A stretch of DNA of 64,000 nucleotides from contig CALXRG010000003.1 in NCBI GenBank assembly GCA_944390825.1, positions 1 to 64,000 on the forward strand, written 5' to 3'. The notes under the pieces were generated by a model. That model had not been told where the DNA came from, did not search any database, and saw nothing but the letters and a program-made list of their open reading frames with translations. Positions 25,864-35,111 of the stretch are shown here, piece by piece; within the stretch, counting starts at the first letter, position 1; the number at the start of each line of letters is the position of its first letter. The DNA comes from an uncultured Akkermansia sp. Lineage in GTDB: Bacteria; Verrucomicrobiota; Verrucomicrobiia; Verrucomicrobiales; Akkermansiaceae. The translations under genes and the position numbers were made by a program.

Positions 25864-27972
25864 ATGTCCACGCATACACTCACGACAGATTCGGCTGAGG
25901 CTCTGGAGAACCTCTACGGCAGTGAAACGTTCAGCATCAAAACCATGAAGAAATACCTCTCGAAGACGGCATTTCAAAAAATGAAGGCCACCATCGAGAA
26001 AGGCGGACGCCTGGATCCCGGTATTGCGGATGAGGTGGCTCAGGCGATGATGGTGTGGGCCATTTCCAAGGGTGCGACACATTACACACACTGGTTCCAG
26101 CCGCTGACGGATGCCACGGCAGAAAAGCATGATTCGTTTGTCGAACCTGATGGCAAGGGCGGCATGATCTGCGAGTTCACCGGTAAGTCGCTCATCCAGG
26201 GTGAGCCGGACGCGTCCTCATTCCCTTCCGGTGGCATCCGGGCGACCTTTGAGGCCCGCGGCTACACGGCGTGGGATCCGACTTCCCCCGCTTTCATCAA
26301 GAGGACGGCGCATACTGCGACACTGTGCATTCCGACGGCGTTCTGCTCGTATACCGGTGAGGCACTGGATAAGAAAACCCCTCTGCTGCGAGCCATGGCT
26401 GCCGTATCCCGCCAGACGACGCGTGTGCTGAACTGCTTCGGCATCGAACCGAGTGTCGTTGATTCGAATCTCGGTGCCGAGCAGGAGTATTTCCTCGTTG
26501 ACCGCGATCTGTACTTGCAGCGGCCCGACCTCATTGAGACCGGACGCACTCTGTTCGGCTGCCTGCCGCCCAAGCACCAGCAGATGGAGGATCACTATTT
26601 CGGATCCATCAAAGAGCGCATTCTGGAGTTCATGGCTGCGGTGGATCACGAACTGTGGGCACTGGGCGTGCCGGCCAAGACCCGGCACAATGAAGTGGCA
26701 CCCGGGCAGTTTGAGATTGCTCCGCTCTTTGAACCGATCAATGTGGCCGTAGACCATAACGTCATGATTATGGATATCCTGCAGCGCCAGGCCCTCAAGT
26801 TCAACCTTGTGTGCCTCCTGCACGAGAAGCCCTATGCCGGAGTCAATGGTTCCGGCAAACACAACAACTGGTCGCTCTCCACGCCGGAACTCGGTTCGCT
26901 GCTCAGCCCGGGCAAGACGCCGCACAGTAATCTGCTCTTCCTCACGTTCCTCGCCAGCGTGATTCAGGCCATTGACCGGCATGCCGACCTGCTCAGAGCG
27001 TCTATTTCCAAGGCCGGCAATGACCACCGTCTAGGTGCTCAGGAGGCCCCTCCCGCTATCATCTCCATTTTCCTGGGTGATCAGCTTATGGACATCATCG
27101 AACAAATCAAACACGGCGGCGCCAGGTCGTCTGCGGGTAAGACGATGATGGAGCTGGGTGTTGATACGCTGCCGGTGCTGCCGAAAGATGCTACCGATCG
27201 CAACCGTACGTCGCCGTTCGCCTTCACCGGCAATAAGTTCGAGTTCCGCGCTGTGGGTTCTTCTCAGACTTGCGCCTGGCCGATGGCCGTGCTCAACACC
27301 ATTGTGGCAGAGACCCTCGACGAAGTCGCCACGGCGTTGGAGCCCCACGCCGGTGCCCCGGACTTTGAACAGCAGGTGATGTCTCTGGTCACCAGGATGA
27401 TCACGAGTCATGACCGCATTCTCTTCAACGGCAACGGTTATTCGGAAGAGTGGATCGCGGAAGCCGAGCGCCGCGGACTGCCGAATATCAAAAATACTCC
27501 GGAGGCACTTGCCGTACTTTCCCGGCCGGATACTGTTGCTCTGTTCTGCAAATATGGTGTGCTGACCGAGTCGGAATTGCTTGCCCGCAAGGAGGTGCAG
27601 GAGGAGAGCTATATCAAGCTCATCGATATCGAGGCCAAGACGTGCCTGAACATGCTCCAGACTATCTACGCGCCTGCCGTGGCTGCACAGATGACAGAGA
27701 TATGCGGCACGGTCGCATCCATGCAGTCTGCGGGAATTCGGGCCGGCCTGAAGGCTGCAACGGACAAGGCCGAAAAGGTTGGCAGCCTTTATGACGAGCT
27801 GCTGGACCGCACGGCTGCCTTGTCAGCAGCTATTGAGAACGGTTGTCCCATGAAAGAACAGGAGTGCATGCTGGCCGCCCGCTCCACGGTAGACGCCTTG
27901 GAAGCAATCGTGGATGCGGACTTGTGGCCCGTGCCTACCTACGCACAGATGCTCAATATCCACAGCAAATAG
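25864..27972 (+). CDS. glnN: Glutamine synthetase type III
   Basis: A 702-residue GSIII, making glutamine from glutamate, ammonium and ATP as a dodecamer. Family signatures are visible: [37 protein letters not shown] (metal-binding Glu residues), [35 protein letters not shown] (ammonium/glutamate loop), and [23 protein letters not shown]. The length fits GSIII (about 700-730), not GSI. The sigma-54 promoter and upstream palindromes indicate nitrogen control by an NtrC-like activator. A strong terminator follows. Confidence 0.97.
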   Translation: MSTHTLTTDSAEALENLYGSETFSIKTMKKYLSKTAFQKMKATIEKGGRLDPGIADEVAQAMMVWAISKGATHYTHWFQPLTDATAEKHDSFVEPDGKGGMICEFTGKSLIQGEPDASSFPSGGIRATFEARGYTAWDPTSPAFIKRTAHTATLCIPTAFCSYTGEALDKKTPLLRAMAAVSRQTTRVLNCFGIEPSVVDSNLGAEQEYFLVDRDLYLQRPDLIETGRTLFGCLPPKHQQMEDHYFGSIKERILEFMAAVDHELWALGVPAKTRHNEVAPGQFEIAPLFEPINVAVDHNVMIMDILQRQALKFNLVCLLHEKPYAGVNGSGKHNNWSLSTPELGSLLSPGKTPHSNLLFLTFLASVIQAIDRHADLLRASISKAGNDHRLGAQEAPPAIISIFLGDQLMDIIEQIKHGGARSSAGKTMMELGVDTLPVLPKDATDRNRTSPFAFTGNKFEFRAVGSSQTCAWPMAVLNTIVAETLDEVATALEPHAGAPDFEQQVMSLVTRMITSHDRILFNGNGYSEEWIAEAERRGLPNIKNTPEALAVLSRPDTVALFCKYGVLTESELLARKEVQEESYIKLIDIEAKTCLNMLQTIYAPAVAAQMTEICGTVASMQSAGIRAGLKAATDKAEKVGSLYDELLDRTAALSAAIENGCPMKEQECMLAARSTVDALEAIVDADLWPVPTYAQMLNIHSK

Positions 27973-28022
27973 GAGCTAGTCACAGGGTGTGAGGCGGCGC
28001 TCCGCCATCACCTTCTGCGACG

Positions 28023-28054
28023 CCGGGGTCTCGGGTGAGGCCCCGGTTTTTTTT
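28023..28054 (+). terminator. glnN terminator
   Basis: 10-bp stem (28023-28032 with 28037-28046, one G-T pair), 4-base loop, then eight Ts. A textbook intrinsic terminator 50 bases after glnN. Confidence 0.92.
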
Positions 28055-28273
28055 GCTTGTCAACGGGAGCAAAGGGGAGGGAGGTGGGGAGCTGCACATG
28101 AAGGGTGCGTTTGTGCCCAACTTGATGGACACTGATGAGCCGCTGATGGAAGAGCGGAGGTTAAACGGCTGAGTGGAGGTTAAGCGGCTGAGTGAAGTGT
28201 CGGACGGTGCGTGAATCGGGCGTCAACCTGAGGGTACAGGATGGCTTTTTGCCTTTCGGCTCAAGACAGTTTC
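28055..28273. repeat. Gap with 19-bp direct repeat
   Basis: No gene. gaggttaaacggctgagtg (28157-28175) is repeated with one change at 28176-28194; a looser copy precedes it near 28136. Confidence 0.75.
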
Positions 28274-29179
28274 TTACTGTTCGGCGGTGAAGGATTGGAG
28301 CAGGCCCATGCCATAGGGGGGACGGTAGCGGGCCGGCCGGTCGGGGGAGCCGTGCAGTACAGCTTCTCTCCAGTTTGTCGGGATGGAAGATAAACCAAAA
28401 AAGGCGCCTAACAGGGCGCCGGCAATGGCACCATTGGTGTCCGGATCTCCCAAGTGGTTGACGACACGGCAGAGAGCGGAAGAAAAGTCGCGGGCGTGCA
28501 GCAGGTGGTAGTACGCCGCATGAAAGGCAATTTCGAGCCATCCGGCGTGCTCAAGGTAGGCAGGTTCCCGGGTGCGGGCGGATTCAAGTCGGGAGAGGAG
28601 GGCGGTAGCGCCGAGTTGCTGCGCTCGTGCTACGGCGGCGGAGTGAATGTGCTCGCGGCTGTGTCCCAGCATGGCAAGCCGGAGAGATTCCACAAAGATG
28701 ATGTTCGCTTGGGCACATTTGGGGTGTACGTGGGTAAGCGCCGCATCAGCCGCAGCGGCTTGCTGCCAGTCGAGCTGAGGATGCAGCAGGGAGACAATGG
28801 CCAGTGGAGCGATGCGCATGAGTGCCCCGTTTGCTTCGGATTCGGGAGAGGAAAGGCCTTCCAGAGCTCGCGCGATGGTGATGCCCTCGTTGTCGGGGGC
28901 GGTAAGGTGCCAGTCAAGGTAGGCCTCCCGAGTGAGCTTTGCGGAGTAAGTGGGGATTTCGCGGAGGCTGCGCAGGAGCGCCAGAGCCATTTCCGAGTCG
29001 TCGGTAATATCGCCGGCGCGGCGGGTGGCTGTGCTGCCCCATCCTGCTACCATGGTGGAGACACCCTGCGGGTAGCGCTTGTGGAGATCAGCGGGAGTTT
29101 TGAACTCGACAGGTGCGCCGAGGGCGTCGCCGCACATTAGGCCCATGAGGCAGCCCGACAGCTTGTCCGAGGAAGGCAT
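28274..29179 (-). CDS. ADP-ribosylglycohydrolase family protein
   Basis: A 301-residue DraG/ARH-fold enzyme. Metal-binding signatures are GDALGAPVEF (residues 17-26), DITDDSEMA (the TDD motif) and GDPDTNGAIAGALLGA near the C-terminus, which corresponds to the family GDtDT. These bind two Mg2+/Mn2+ and remove ADP-ribose from protein or small molecules. The target is unknown; no nitrogenase is present. The start at 29179 (MPSSDKLSGCLMG) was chosen; ATG 29203 would add eight residues. It follows the deaminase gene by 40 bases and is likely in the same operon. Confidence 0.85.
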   Translation of the reverse strand: MPSSDKLSGCLMGLMCGDALGAPVEFKTPADLHKRYPQGVSTMVAGWGSTATRRAGDITDDSEMALALLRSLREIPTYSAKLTREAYLDWHLTAPDNEGITIARALEGLSSPESEANGALMRIAPLAIVSLLHPQLDWQQAAAADAALTHVHPKCAQANIIFVESLRLAMLGHSREHIHSAAVARAQQLGATALLSRLESARTREPAYLEHAGWLEIAFHAAYYHLLHARDFSSALCRVVNHLGDPDTNGAIAGALLGAFFGLSSIPTNWREAVLHGSPDRPARYRPPYGMGLLQSFTAEQ

Positions 29180-29219
29180 GTCAGCGGGAGGGTCAGGTGG
29201 CATCCGAGACAAAAGCAAA

Positions 29220-29813
29220 TCAGCGCGTGGCGGAATCGGCGGACGTGGCCGGAGCGACGTCGGGTGCGGCTGGAGTACCTGCCTCTGAAGCTGTGCCGGC
29301 CTCTGATGCTGTGCATACCTCTGATGCTGCGTCGTCAGCAGCCGATGCTGTGCCGTCCGCTGCTGATGACTGCTGTACCAGGGGAAAGCGGTGCGAGAGG
29401 GGATACTCCGGTACTTGGATGAGCTCGACCCCGTACATGGCAGCGATAGCGGGGGCCTCAGATTCTTTGTAAACTTCGCCGTAGTAGATGGTTTTAACGC
29501 CGTGTGCGCAGAGCGCCTGCATGCAGGAGGTGCAGGGCATGGTGGTGCAGGCGACAATGCGTGCTTCCCCGCGTTTGAAAAGACTGCATAGATTGATTTC
29601 GGCGTGCAGCATGTATTTCTGGCGGTCTTTGCGGGAGACCCAAAACCCCTCCGGTGCGGTGAATCCGGGGAAGAGTCCGTTATAGGCAGTGCCAATGACG
29701 CGGTTGTCCTTGTCCAGGGCGGCAGCACCCACTTTGCGGTAGGGGTCTTCGGATCTCAGCGCTGCGACATGGGCCAGGGCCATGACGTACTGTGGTATGG
29801 GGAGGCGGCTCAT
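29220..29813 (-). CDS. dCMP/cytidine deaminase family protein
   Basis: A 197-residue zinc deaminase. The motifs are LHAEINL (zinc His, catalytic Glu) and MPCTSCMQAL (two zinc Cys), with SRKDRQKYM nearby and GTAYNG for substrate binding. The fold matches the deoxycytidylate deaminase family, which makes dUMP for thymidylate. The last 45 residues are a low-complexity tail of Ala/Ser/Glu/Thr repeats (ASEAGTASEAGT). Its promoter has the leaderless layout. Confidence 0.85.
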   Translation of the reverse strand: MSRLPIPQYVMALAHVAALRSEDPYRKVGAAALDKDNRVIGTAYNGLFPGFTAPEGFWVSRKDRQKYMLHAEINLCSLFKRGEARIVACTTMPCTSCMQALCAHGVKTIYYGEVYKESEAPAIAAMYGVELIQVPEYPLSHRFPLVQQSSAADGTASAADDAASEVCTASEAGTASEAGTPAAPDVAPATSADSATR

Positions 29814-29819
29814 GGCGTC

Positions 29820-29847
29820 AGTATATCACATACCCGCTCCAAGGCAA
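29820..29847 (-). promoter_or_regulatory. Deaminase promoter, leaderless layout
   Basis: Minus strand TTGCCT (29842-29847), 16-bp spacer, TATACT (29820-29825), six bases, ATG. Confidence 0.55.
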
Positions 29848-29934
29848 GGGATTACTGCGGTCCGCGCGTACCTGTCACATTCGGATGCAGACCGGCAGGG
29901 ACAGGGGCAAGCGCCAGTCATGGTGATTTCCGTC

Positions 29935-29963
29935 TCGACCTGAGGGCCGGTATTTGCTATACA
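29935..29963 (+). promoter_or_regulatory. Ankyrin gene promoter, near-leaderless layout
   Basis: TCGACC (29935-29940), 17-bp spacer, TATACA (29958-29963), then seven bases (ggagggg) to the ATG. The -35 is weak. An AGGAGGGG run touches the start codon, too close for normal Shine-Dalgarno pairing. Confidence 0.4.
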
Positions 29964-29970
29964 GGAGGGG

Positions 29971-30780
29971 ATGTACAAGTATCTCAATCCTGTTTTGTTT
30001 GCGGTGGCTGTATGCGTGCTGCTGTGGAGGGTCACCAGTGGTATGGAGGGTGAGGGGGTCGGCAGTACCGTTGATGCGGTGTTCCTGACCGTGTGTGCGA
30101 CATTGTGTGTGATTTGTCTGTCGATCGGCCTGAGCCGATTGCTGACGCAGCGGGGCGGTCACCGGGAGTTGCTTTGGGGGGTGGCGTATCTGATGATCTG
30201 CGCAACGGTGATGGTGTCCGCGCGTACGGTGTCTCCTGAGTACAGCGAGGAGGAGTACCAAAGCTACCGCGGTGCTTTTGATGCCTGGCGCAACGGTGCC
30301 GACCCCTATGCTGTCCGGGATGAGGGGGAGTCGGTGTTCACTCTTGCGGCTTCCCTGGGAAAACGTGAAGTGGTGGAGAGCATTTTGACGAAGACCTCGG
30401 CCCCGGCTGATCAGTTGCAGCGTGCGGCACAGATGGCGGCGTCACGCAACTTTTCGGAGTGCCTCCAGGTGCTGTTGGAGCATGGTTTGAACGCGGATGT
30501 TTTGTTTGAGGGGTCAACGCCACTCTGTGCGGCAGCTCAGAATGGTCAGCTGCGTGCCGTTCAGACGCTGTTGCTGGCAGGGGCTAATCCGAATCTGGCG
30601 GATGAGGATGGGTGCACGCCGCTGATTCATGCGGTGATGGCACAGCATGTCGGCCTGGTGAAACTCTTGCTTCAGTACGGGGCGGATCCGGCTGCCAGGG
30701 ATGAGACGGGCCGCGACGCGGCAAGTTACAGTGCGCGTGCGGCCATAGACGATTTGCTGCAGAGGCAGCCGGTTAGATGA
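29971..30780 (+). CDS. Membrane-anchored ankyrin-repeat protein
   Basis: A 269-residue protein. Three hydrophobic segments lie at about 4-20, 29-48 and 56-75; the rest is soluble. From about residue 105 come ankyrin repeats: ESVFTLAASLGKREVVESIL, then GSTPLCAAAQNGQLRAVQTLLLAGANPN and DGCTPLIHAVMAQHVGLVKLLLQYGADP. Ankyrin repeats bind proteins; the partner is unknown. It is divergent from the deaminase. Confidence 0.8.
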   Translation: MYKYLNPVLFAVAVCVLLWRVTSGMEGEGVGSTVDAVFLTVCATLCVICLSIGLSRLLTQRGGHRELLWGVAYLMICATVMVSARTVSPEYSEEEYQSYRGAFDAWRNGADPYAVRDEGESVFTLAASLGKREVVESILTKTSAPADQLQRAAQMAASRNFSECLQVLLEHGLNADVLFEGSTPLCAAAQNGQLRAVQTLLLAGANPNLADEDGCTPLIHAVMAQHVGLVKLLLQYGADPAARDETGRDAASYSARAAIDDLLQRQPVR

Positions 30781-30805
30781 TGATGGGGGAGCCGGATGTC
30801 CTGTT

Positions 30806-32704
30806 TCAGTCTAGTTTGCGGTTGTAAAGAGCGGCGGCGTTGAGCACTACGAGCAGGGAGCCGGCGTTGTGTGCCAGCGCTCCTGTGGCGGGGCCCAGGA
30901 TGCCCAGCAGACTCAGGCTGAGGGCGAACAGGTTGTAGCAGACGGAAAGTGCCAGGTTGAAGCGGATGGTGTTCAGTGTCGCTCGCCCCAGCTTCATGAG
31001 GTAGGGAAGACGGTGCAGGCCGTTTTGCATGAGAACGACGTCGGCCGATTCCGTGGCAATGTCGCTGCCTGCCTTGCTCATCGCAACGCCGACCAGGGCG
31101 GTCTTCAGAGCGGGGGCGTCGTTAATGCCATCTCCCACCATAACTATCTTGCGGCCCTGGTTCTGAAGGGCAAGGATTACCTCTGATTTCTGCTCCGGGA
31201 GCAGTTCGGATTTCACATGGCGGAGGCCCAGTTGCTTGGCCAGGGTGTCGGCGGCCTGCCGGTGGTCGCCTGTGAGCATGAGCGTTTCCTCCGGCAGCTC
31301 GGCCAGGACCTGCGAAGCTTCAGGCCGCGGCATATCACGCAGTCCTACCGCCCCCATGAGCTGCCCGTCGCAGGTGATCAGTACCGTGGCCATGCCCGCG
31401 CTTCTCATGGCTGTGAGTTCCTCCTGCTGGCTGTCGTTCAGCGTCATCCCCTGGGAGGCAACGGCTTTTTCGTTGCCACAGAACCAGGTGCGGCCGCTGA
31501 TGTCCGCCTGGATGCCCCGTCCTGTGGTGGTTCGGCTGTTGGTGGCTTGGGGCAGGGGGGAACCGGCGGCCGCTATAATGGCGGCTGCAAGCGGATGATT
31601 ACTGCCTGTTTCCACGGCGGCGGCGTGCGCGAGGAGATCGTCCGGGCTTTGCGAGCCCCATGAAAGTACCTGTGCCACGCAGGGGGTTCCCATGGTGAGG
31701 GTGCCTGTTTTGTCAAATGCTATGAGGTCTGCGCGCCCGAGTGCCTCCAGCGCCTCGCCGGATTTGATGACGACGCCCCGCTTGGTGGCCTGCCCGATGG
31801 CTGCCATAATGCTGGTCGGCGTGGCCAGGACCAGGGCACAGGGACAGAAGACGACCAGGACAGTTACCGCGCGGGTCAGGGCTTCCACTTCCGGGTATCC
31901 CATGAGTCTCAGTGTGATGTAGCCGACCAGTGCTATGGTGACGGACACCGGAACCAGAAAGCGGGCCCAACGGTCGGCTTCACGGTGTATGGGCGCCTGC
32001 CGCTGCCCGGCTTCCTGGACGATGCGGATCAGTTTGCGAAGCGATGAATCGGCGGATGCGTGTGTTACTGCGACGTCGACGCTGCCGTCGCCGTTGCGGC
32101 TGCCTGTGTAGACGGCGGCTCCCGGTTCTTTGTCGACGGGCAGGGATTCGCCCGTCAGGATGCTTTCGTCGACGCTGGTCTCTCCGCTGCGGATGATGCC
32201 GTCGGCCGGGAAAATTTCTCCCGGTTTGACGCGGATCAGATCCCCGGCCAGCAGTTCATCACAGGGAACCCAGCGGCCGAGAGCGCCTCCGGTATCCTGC
32301 CCGTCCCGGCTGAGGAGGCGGGCTTGCTCGGGTTGCAGGGAGATGAGTTCTTTCAGCCCCCGGTGGGCGCGTGAGACGGTGCCGGATTCCAGCAGGTCGC
32401 CGATTGCCATGATAAGGGCGATTTCCCCTGCGGCAAACTGTTCGCCAATCAGGATGGAGGCCAGCATGGCCAGTGTGATGAGCAGCGCTGAACTGATCTG
32501 TTTTTTGACGGTCAGTAGGGTAAGGGCTCGCCAGATAATGGGCAGTCCGTTGAGGATGACGCTGAACAGTGACAGCCAAACCAGCCACTCAGGCCCGCCC
32601 CATTCCCCCCAAAGGGCCAGAGCAAGCAGAATGGCGGAGATGCCGACGATCTTCCAGTTGGAGAGTCGTTCGATTTGTTGTGTAATACGGTTGTGTGGTT
32701 GCAT
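30806..32704 (-). CDS. P1B-type metal-exporting ATPase (Zn/Cd-like)
   Basis: A 632-residue pump. Motifs in order: TGES (actuator), FCPCALVLATPTS (metal-binding CPC in TM6), DKTGTLTMGTP (phosphorylated Asp), SNHPLAAAI (nucleotide-binding HP), GDGINDAPAL (hinge). The last TM has LAHNAGSLLVVLNA, closer to the divalent-cation pumps than to Cu pumps, which carry MxxSS. No N-terminal HMA domain. The start at 32704 (MQPHNRITQQIERL) is chosen over the open frame to 32941, which overlaps the regulator. It lies 151 bases downstream of an SmtB-like sensor on the same strand, which supports Zn2+/Cd2+ export. Confidence 0.9.
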   Translation of the reverse strand: MQPHNRITQQIERLSNWKIVGISAILLALALWGEWGGPEWLVWLSLFSVILNGLPIIWRALTLLTVKKQISSALLITLAMLASILIGEQFAAGEIALIMAIGDLLESGTVSRAHRGLKELISLQPEQARLLSRDGQDTGGALGRWVPCDELLAGDLIRVKPGEIFPADGIIRSGETSVDESILTGESLPVDKEPGAAVYTGSRNGDGSVDVAVTHASADSSLRKLIRIVQEAGQRQAPIHREADRWARFLVPVSVTIALVGYITLRLMGYPEVEALTRAVTVLVVFCPCALVLATPTSIMAAIGQATKRGVVIKSGEALEALGRADLIAFDKTGTLTMGTPCVAQVLSWGSQSPDDLLAHAAAVETGSNHPLAAAIIAAAGSPLPQATNSRTTTGRGIQADISGRTWFCGNEKAVASQGMTLNDSQQEELTAMRSAGMATVLITCDGQLMGAVGLRDMPRPEASQVLAELPEETLMLTGDHRQAADTLAKQLGLRHVKSELLPEQKSEVILALQNQGRKIVMVGDGINDAPALKTALVGVAMSKAGSDIATESADVVLMQNGLHRLPYLMKLGRATLNTIRFNLALSVCYNLFALSLSLLGILGPATGALAHNAGSLLVVLNAAALYNRKLD

Positions 32705-32855
32705 AATTGTGGTAATGTTAAGGGGTGCGGGATGTGGAATGCAGAAAGGGGAGGAAGCGTGAGTGCCCGGGGAGGCTCGGAGAGCAGAATGAGGTGTGAG
32801 GTTGGGACGGGGTGGAGGTGTGGACGGGGAAGCAGGTGCGGGCAAGGGAAACGGC

Positions 32856-33173
32856 TTATTCGTCTGAATGTTCGAGGCCGAGGTCCAGGATTTTCTCGAC
32901 GTGTTCGTCGGCGAGGGAGTAGTAGATGTTTTTGCCGTCACGGCGTGTACGGACGAGGCGTCCGTGGCGCAGGATTTTCAGTTGGTGTGAGACGGCGGGA
33001 ATGCTCATGCCAATCAGTTCTGCCAGATGTGTCACGCAGAGTTCGCCGTGCCTCAGAGCCCAAAGGACTTTGAGACGTGAGCTGTCGCCAAAGACTTTGA
33101 AGAAATCCGCGAGGTCGCAGATATCTTCCTCAGGCAACAGATCATCGGTGGAAATGGGGCGGTGCTGACACAT
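32856..33173 (-). CDS. ArsR/SmtB-family zinc-sensing repressor
   Basis: A 105-residue winged-helix repressor. The core is DLADFFKVFGDSSRLKVLWAL, then the recognition helix MSIPAVSHQLKILRHGRLV and the wing RTRRDGKNIYYSL. The C-terminal helix holds DEH-x10-H-SDE, which is the alpha5 zinc site D-x-H-x10-H-x-x-E of SmtB. A second possible site uses Cys2 and His4 (MCQHRP) with Cys in ELCVTHLAE. ATG 33209 would give 12 more residues, but a -10 box overlaps it and an SmtB-like operator lies between, so I prefer 33173. It should repress itself and the downstream ATPase until zinc binds. Confidence 0.85.
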   Translation of the reverse strand: MCQHRPISTDDLLPEEDICDLADFFKVFGDSSRLKVLWALRHGELCVTHLAELIGMSIPAVSHQLKILRHGRLVRTRRDGKNIYYSLADEHVEKILDLGLEHSDE

Positions 33174-33175
33174 AG

Positions 33176-33198
33176 TTGAACAGTTGCTTGAATGTTTT
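33176..33198 (-). promoter_or_regulatory. SmtB-like operator
   Basis: The plus strand reads TGAACAGTT (33177-33185) followed by an imperfect inverted half (TGTTTT at 33193-33198). TGAACAGTT is how I recall the SmtB/ZiaR operator beginning. It lies just downstream of the -10 box, where a bound repressor would block transcription. Confidence 0.45.
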
Positions 33199-33207
33199 TC
33201 TGAGCTC

Positions 33208-33235
33208 ATTATGCACGCTCCAGCTGGAAAGGCAA
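33208..33235 (-). promoter_or_regulatory. Promoter of zinc sensor-ATPase operon
   Basis: Minus strand TTGCCT (33230-33235), 16-bp spacer, CATAAT (33208-33213). Confidence 0.5.
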
Positions 33236-33375
33236 GCTTTTTTTTGCAAAAAAGAGGGAATGTGTCGACAGCGGGCGGGGGAGGGGAATGAGCTTCGGCG
33301 TGCCGGGCGAACCCGACACGCCTCGTATACACGTTACAGCACAATATGTTATCAGAAGAAAGAGAACAGAGGAGA

Positions 33376-34590
33376 TCAGAAGGAGAAGACCGTCTGGACA
33401 CCTACCAGCGTTTCATCCCGGCAGTCTCCGCGGTATGCGGGATTGTGAATGTACTGGAAGTGGGGCATGATTGTCATGAAGTCGCAGACCTGGAAGCTGT
33501 AGGTGAGTTCCAGAACTTGCTCGCGGTTGTGAGCGGTGGGATCATCTTCTGCATTGGTGCCTTTGAAGACGCCCCAGGCGATGCCGAAAAAGTCGTTCTC
33601 ACGGCTGGGAATGAGGCGCAGGTGGGCGCCGATGGAGAATTCGGCGGCATTGCCCAGTTCCTGCTTGGCGCTGAAGCCAGCTCGGGTGAAGAGCGTGGCC
33701 CAGGTGCAGGGGGAGTACTCGACGCTGCCGACAAGACCCGCATTTTTGCGTGTCCTCGAGCCGTTGTCTGTGGTTGTCTCGATGCTTTGGAAGAAGGGAT
33801 TGAGGCGGAAGGTGACTTCGCCATCGTTGCAGATATAACCCCATTCACCCACAACGGCATAGCCGCTGCCGTGGGTGTGGAAGGGGTTGTAGCCGGATTC
33901 GCAGTCCGTGCGGCTGAAGGCGGCCATGAGGTAGTTCTTCCGGTTGAGTTCGAACTGGGCGACGGCACCGAGGTTGCTGTCGACGAGGGGCAGAATCGTC
34001 GAGTTCATGAACCCGGTGTTGGTGAAGCTGTTGAATGAGTCGTTGGCGATGCTGACGGCGTCAAAGTAGTTTGTGAGATTGACGACACCGGCGATGATGC
34101 AGGCACGCTTGCCGTTGAAGTAGTGCATGAGCGCCAGCTCGGGGATGACGGCGTTGTGAGGTCCAAAGATGTCGCCGTGAACATCCGTCGTGGTGCCAAA
34201 ACCGCCGACAAACTCGGCCTCGGCCTTGCTGGTGCGGGAATCCAGCCCCCAGGATCCGGAGAGTTCAAAACGCAGCCAGGTACCGCCGTTTCTGTCGTCC
34301 TCGATGAGCCGCTGATTGAGCTGCCCGTGGAGGAGTGCGTAGTTGCTGTGCCGGTTGGTGCCCGGGGCGGTTTTGTTGGTATTCCAGTACCCGTAAGCGA
34401 TATCAAGAGCCCACTCGGTACCGAAGTTTTCATAGGCTTTGACTTTGTAAGACGGATCCCCTTCTGCCGGCGTGAACATGTTAATGCCCTGGAGAATATC
34501 TCCTGCCGTCGGCTTTGAGGTCTCGTCAGCGATCGCGGGCACGGTCATGAGGCCGGCCAGCGCCATTGCGATTATGTTCTGTGTTTTCAT
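33376..34590 (-). CDS. OprB-family outer-membrane porin
   Basis: A 404-residue protein. Signal peptide residues 1-21 (MKTQNIIAMALAGLMTVPAIA). The body alternates polar and aromatic residues as in a 16-strand barrel, and the C-terminus ends in Phe (VQTVFSF). The stretches GDIFGPHNAVIPELALMHYF and CDFMTIMPHFQYIHNPAY are typical of carbohydrate-selective OprB porins. The sugar is unknown. The start at 34590 is set by the signal peptide; the frame upstream is a GC-rich run-on. A TACAAT box lies 15 bases before the ATG. Confidence 0.88.
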   Translation of the reverse strand: MKTQNIIAMALAGLMTVPAIADETSKPTAGDILQGINMFTPAEGDPSYKVKAYENFGTEWALDIAYGYWNTNKTAPGTNRHSNYALLHGQLNQRLIEDDRNGGTWLRFELSGSWGLDSRTSKAEAEFVGGFGTTTDVHGDIFGPHNAVIPELALMHYFNGKRACIIAGVVNLTNYFDAVSIANDSFNSFTNTGFMNSTILPLVDSNLGAVAQFELNRKNYLMAAFSRTDCESGYNPFHTHGSGYAVVGEWGYICNDGEVTFRLNPFFQSIETTTDNGSRTRKNAGLVGSVEYSPCTWATLFTRAGFSAKQELGNAAEFSIGAHLRLIPSRENDFFGIAWGVFKGTNAEDDPTAHNREQVLELTYSFQVCDFMTIMPHFQYIHNPAYRGDCRDETLVGVQTVFSF

Positions 34591-34765
34591 GGTGTAAAAG
34601 ATATTGTATCCGTTTGAGAGAAAGAGAGGTGGGGAATGGGTAGTGGGGGGAGGACGTCCCGTTTTTGCCCGGGGAGCGGGGCAAGGCTCACGCCGGGAAA
34701 GGGGTCTCCTTTCCTTTGGTCCGGCTCCGGGGCCGGGACGGTTGGGGCGGGCATTGCCGGGTGGG

Positions 34766-35017
34766 TCACTTCTGCTGTTTGCCGGTGTTGCAGGTGCAAG
34801 GTTTACCCTGGTCACAGCCGCAGGTGTGTCCGGGGCGGCAGTGGCAGTTGCCAGCCTGCTGGCTGTGCCCGCAGCAGCCGGGCTTGCTGCCGGGGCAGCA
34901 GCTGCGGCTGCTGCACTTGCCGCAGTCTGCGCACCCGCCGCGGCGGATGCAGGCGTAGAGAGCATAGCCGGAGAGAGCTGCGAGGATGAGAATCAGGATG
35001 ATGTCGCCGTGGTGCAT
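34766..35017 (-). CDS. FeoB-associated Cys-rich membrane protein
   Basis: An 83-residue protein with one N-terminal TM (IILILILAALSGYALYACI) followed by a Cys-rich tail with about 15 Cys in 60 residues (GGCADCGKCSSRSCCPGS, CHCRPGHTCGCDQGK). Small proteins of this design sit beside feoB in many anaerobes and are thought to help ferrous iron uptake. It lies 94 bases downstream of feoB on the same strand with a degenerate repeat between. ATG 35017 is chosen because the TM starts right after it. Confidence 0.82.
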   Translation of the reverse strand: MHHGDIILILILAALSGYALYACIRRGGCADCGKCSSRSCCPGSKPGCCGHSQQAGNCHCRPGHTCGCDQGKPCTCNTGKQQK

Positions 35018-35033
35018 GGTGTGATGGGGGTGA

Positions 35034-35105
35034 GGGTTGATTTGAAACAGTGGGGTGATCTGAAACAGAGGGGTGATTTGCAATGGAGGGGTGTTCAGAG
35101 CAGAG
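35034..35105. repeat. 18-bp degenerate tandem repeat, four units
   Basis: Units of 17-19 bp (gggtgatctgaaacagag type) at 35034, 35053, 35071 and 35089; a fifth decayed unit runs into the 3' end of feoB. It separates feoB from the Cys-rich gene. Confidence 0.75.
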
Positions 35106-35111
35106 GGTGGA

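Noticed and set aside
33376..34965. 529-residue form of the porin
   Set aside because: The extra N-terminal 125 residues are Ala/Pro-rich run-on and overlap the Cys-rich gene region; the signal peptide starts at 34590.
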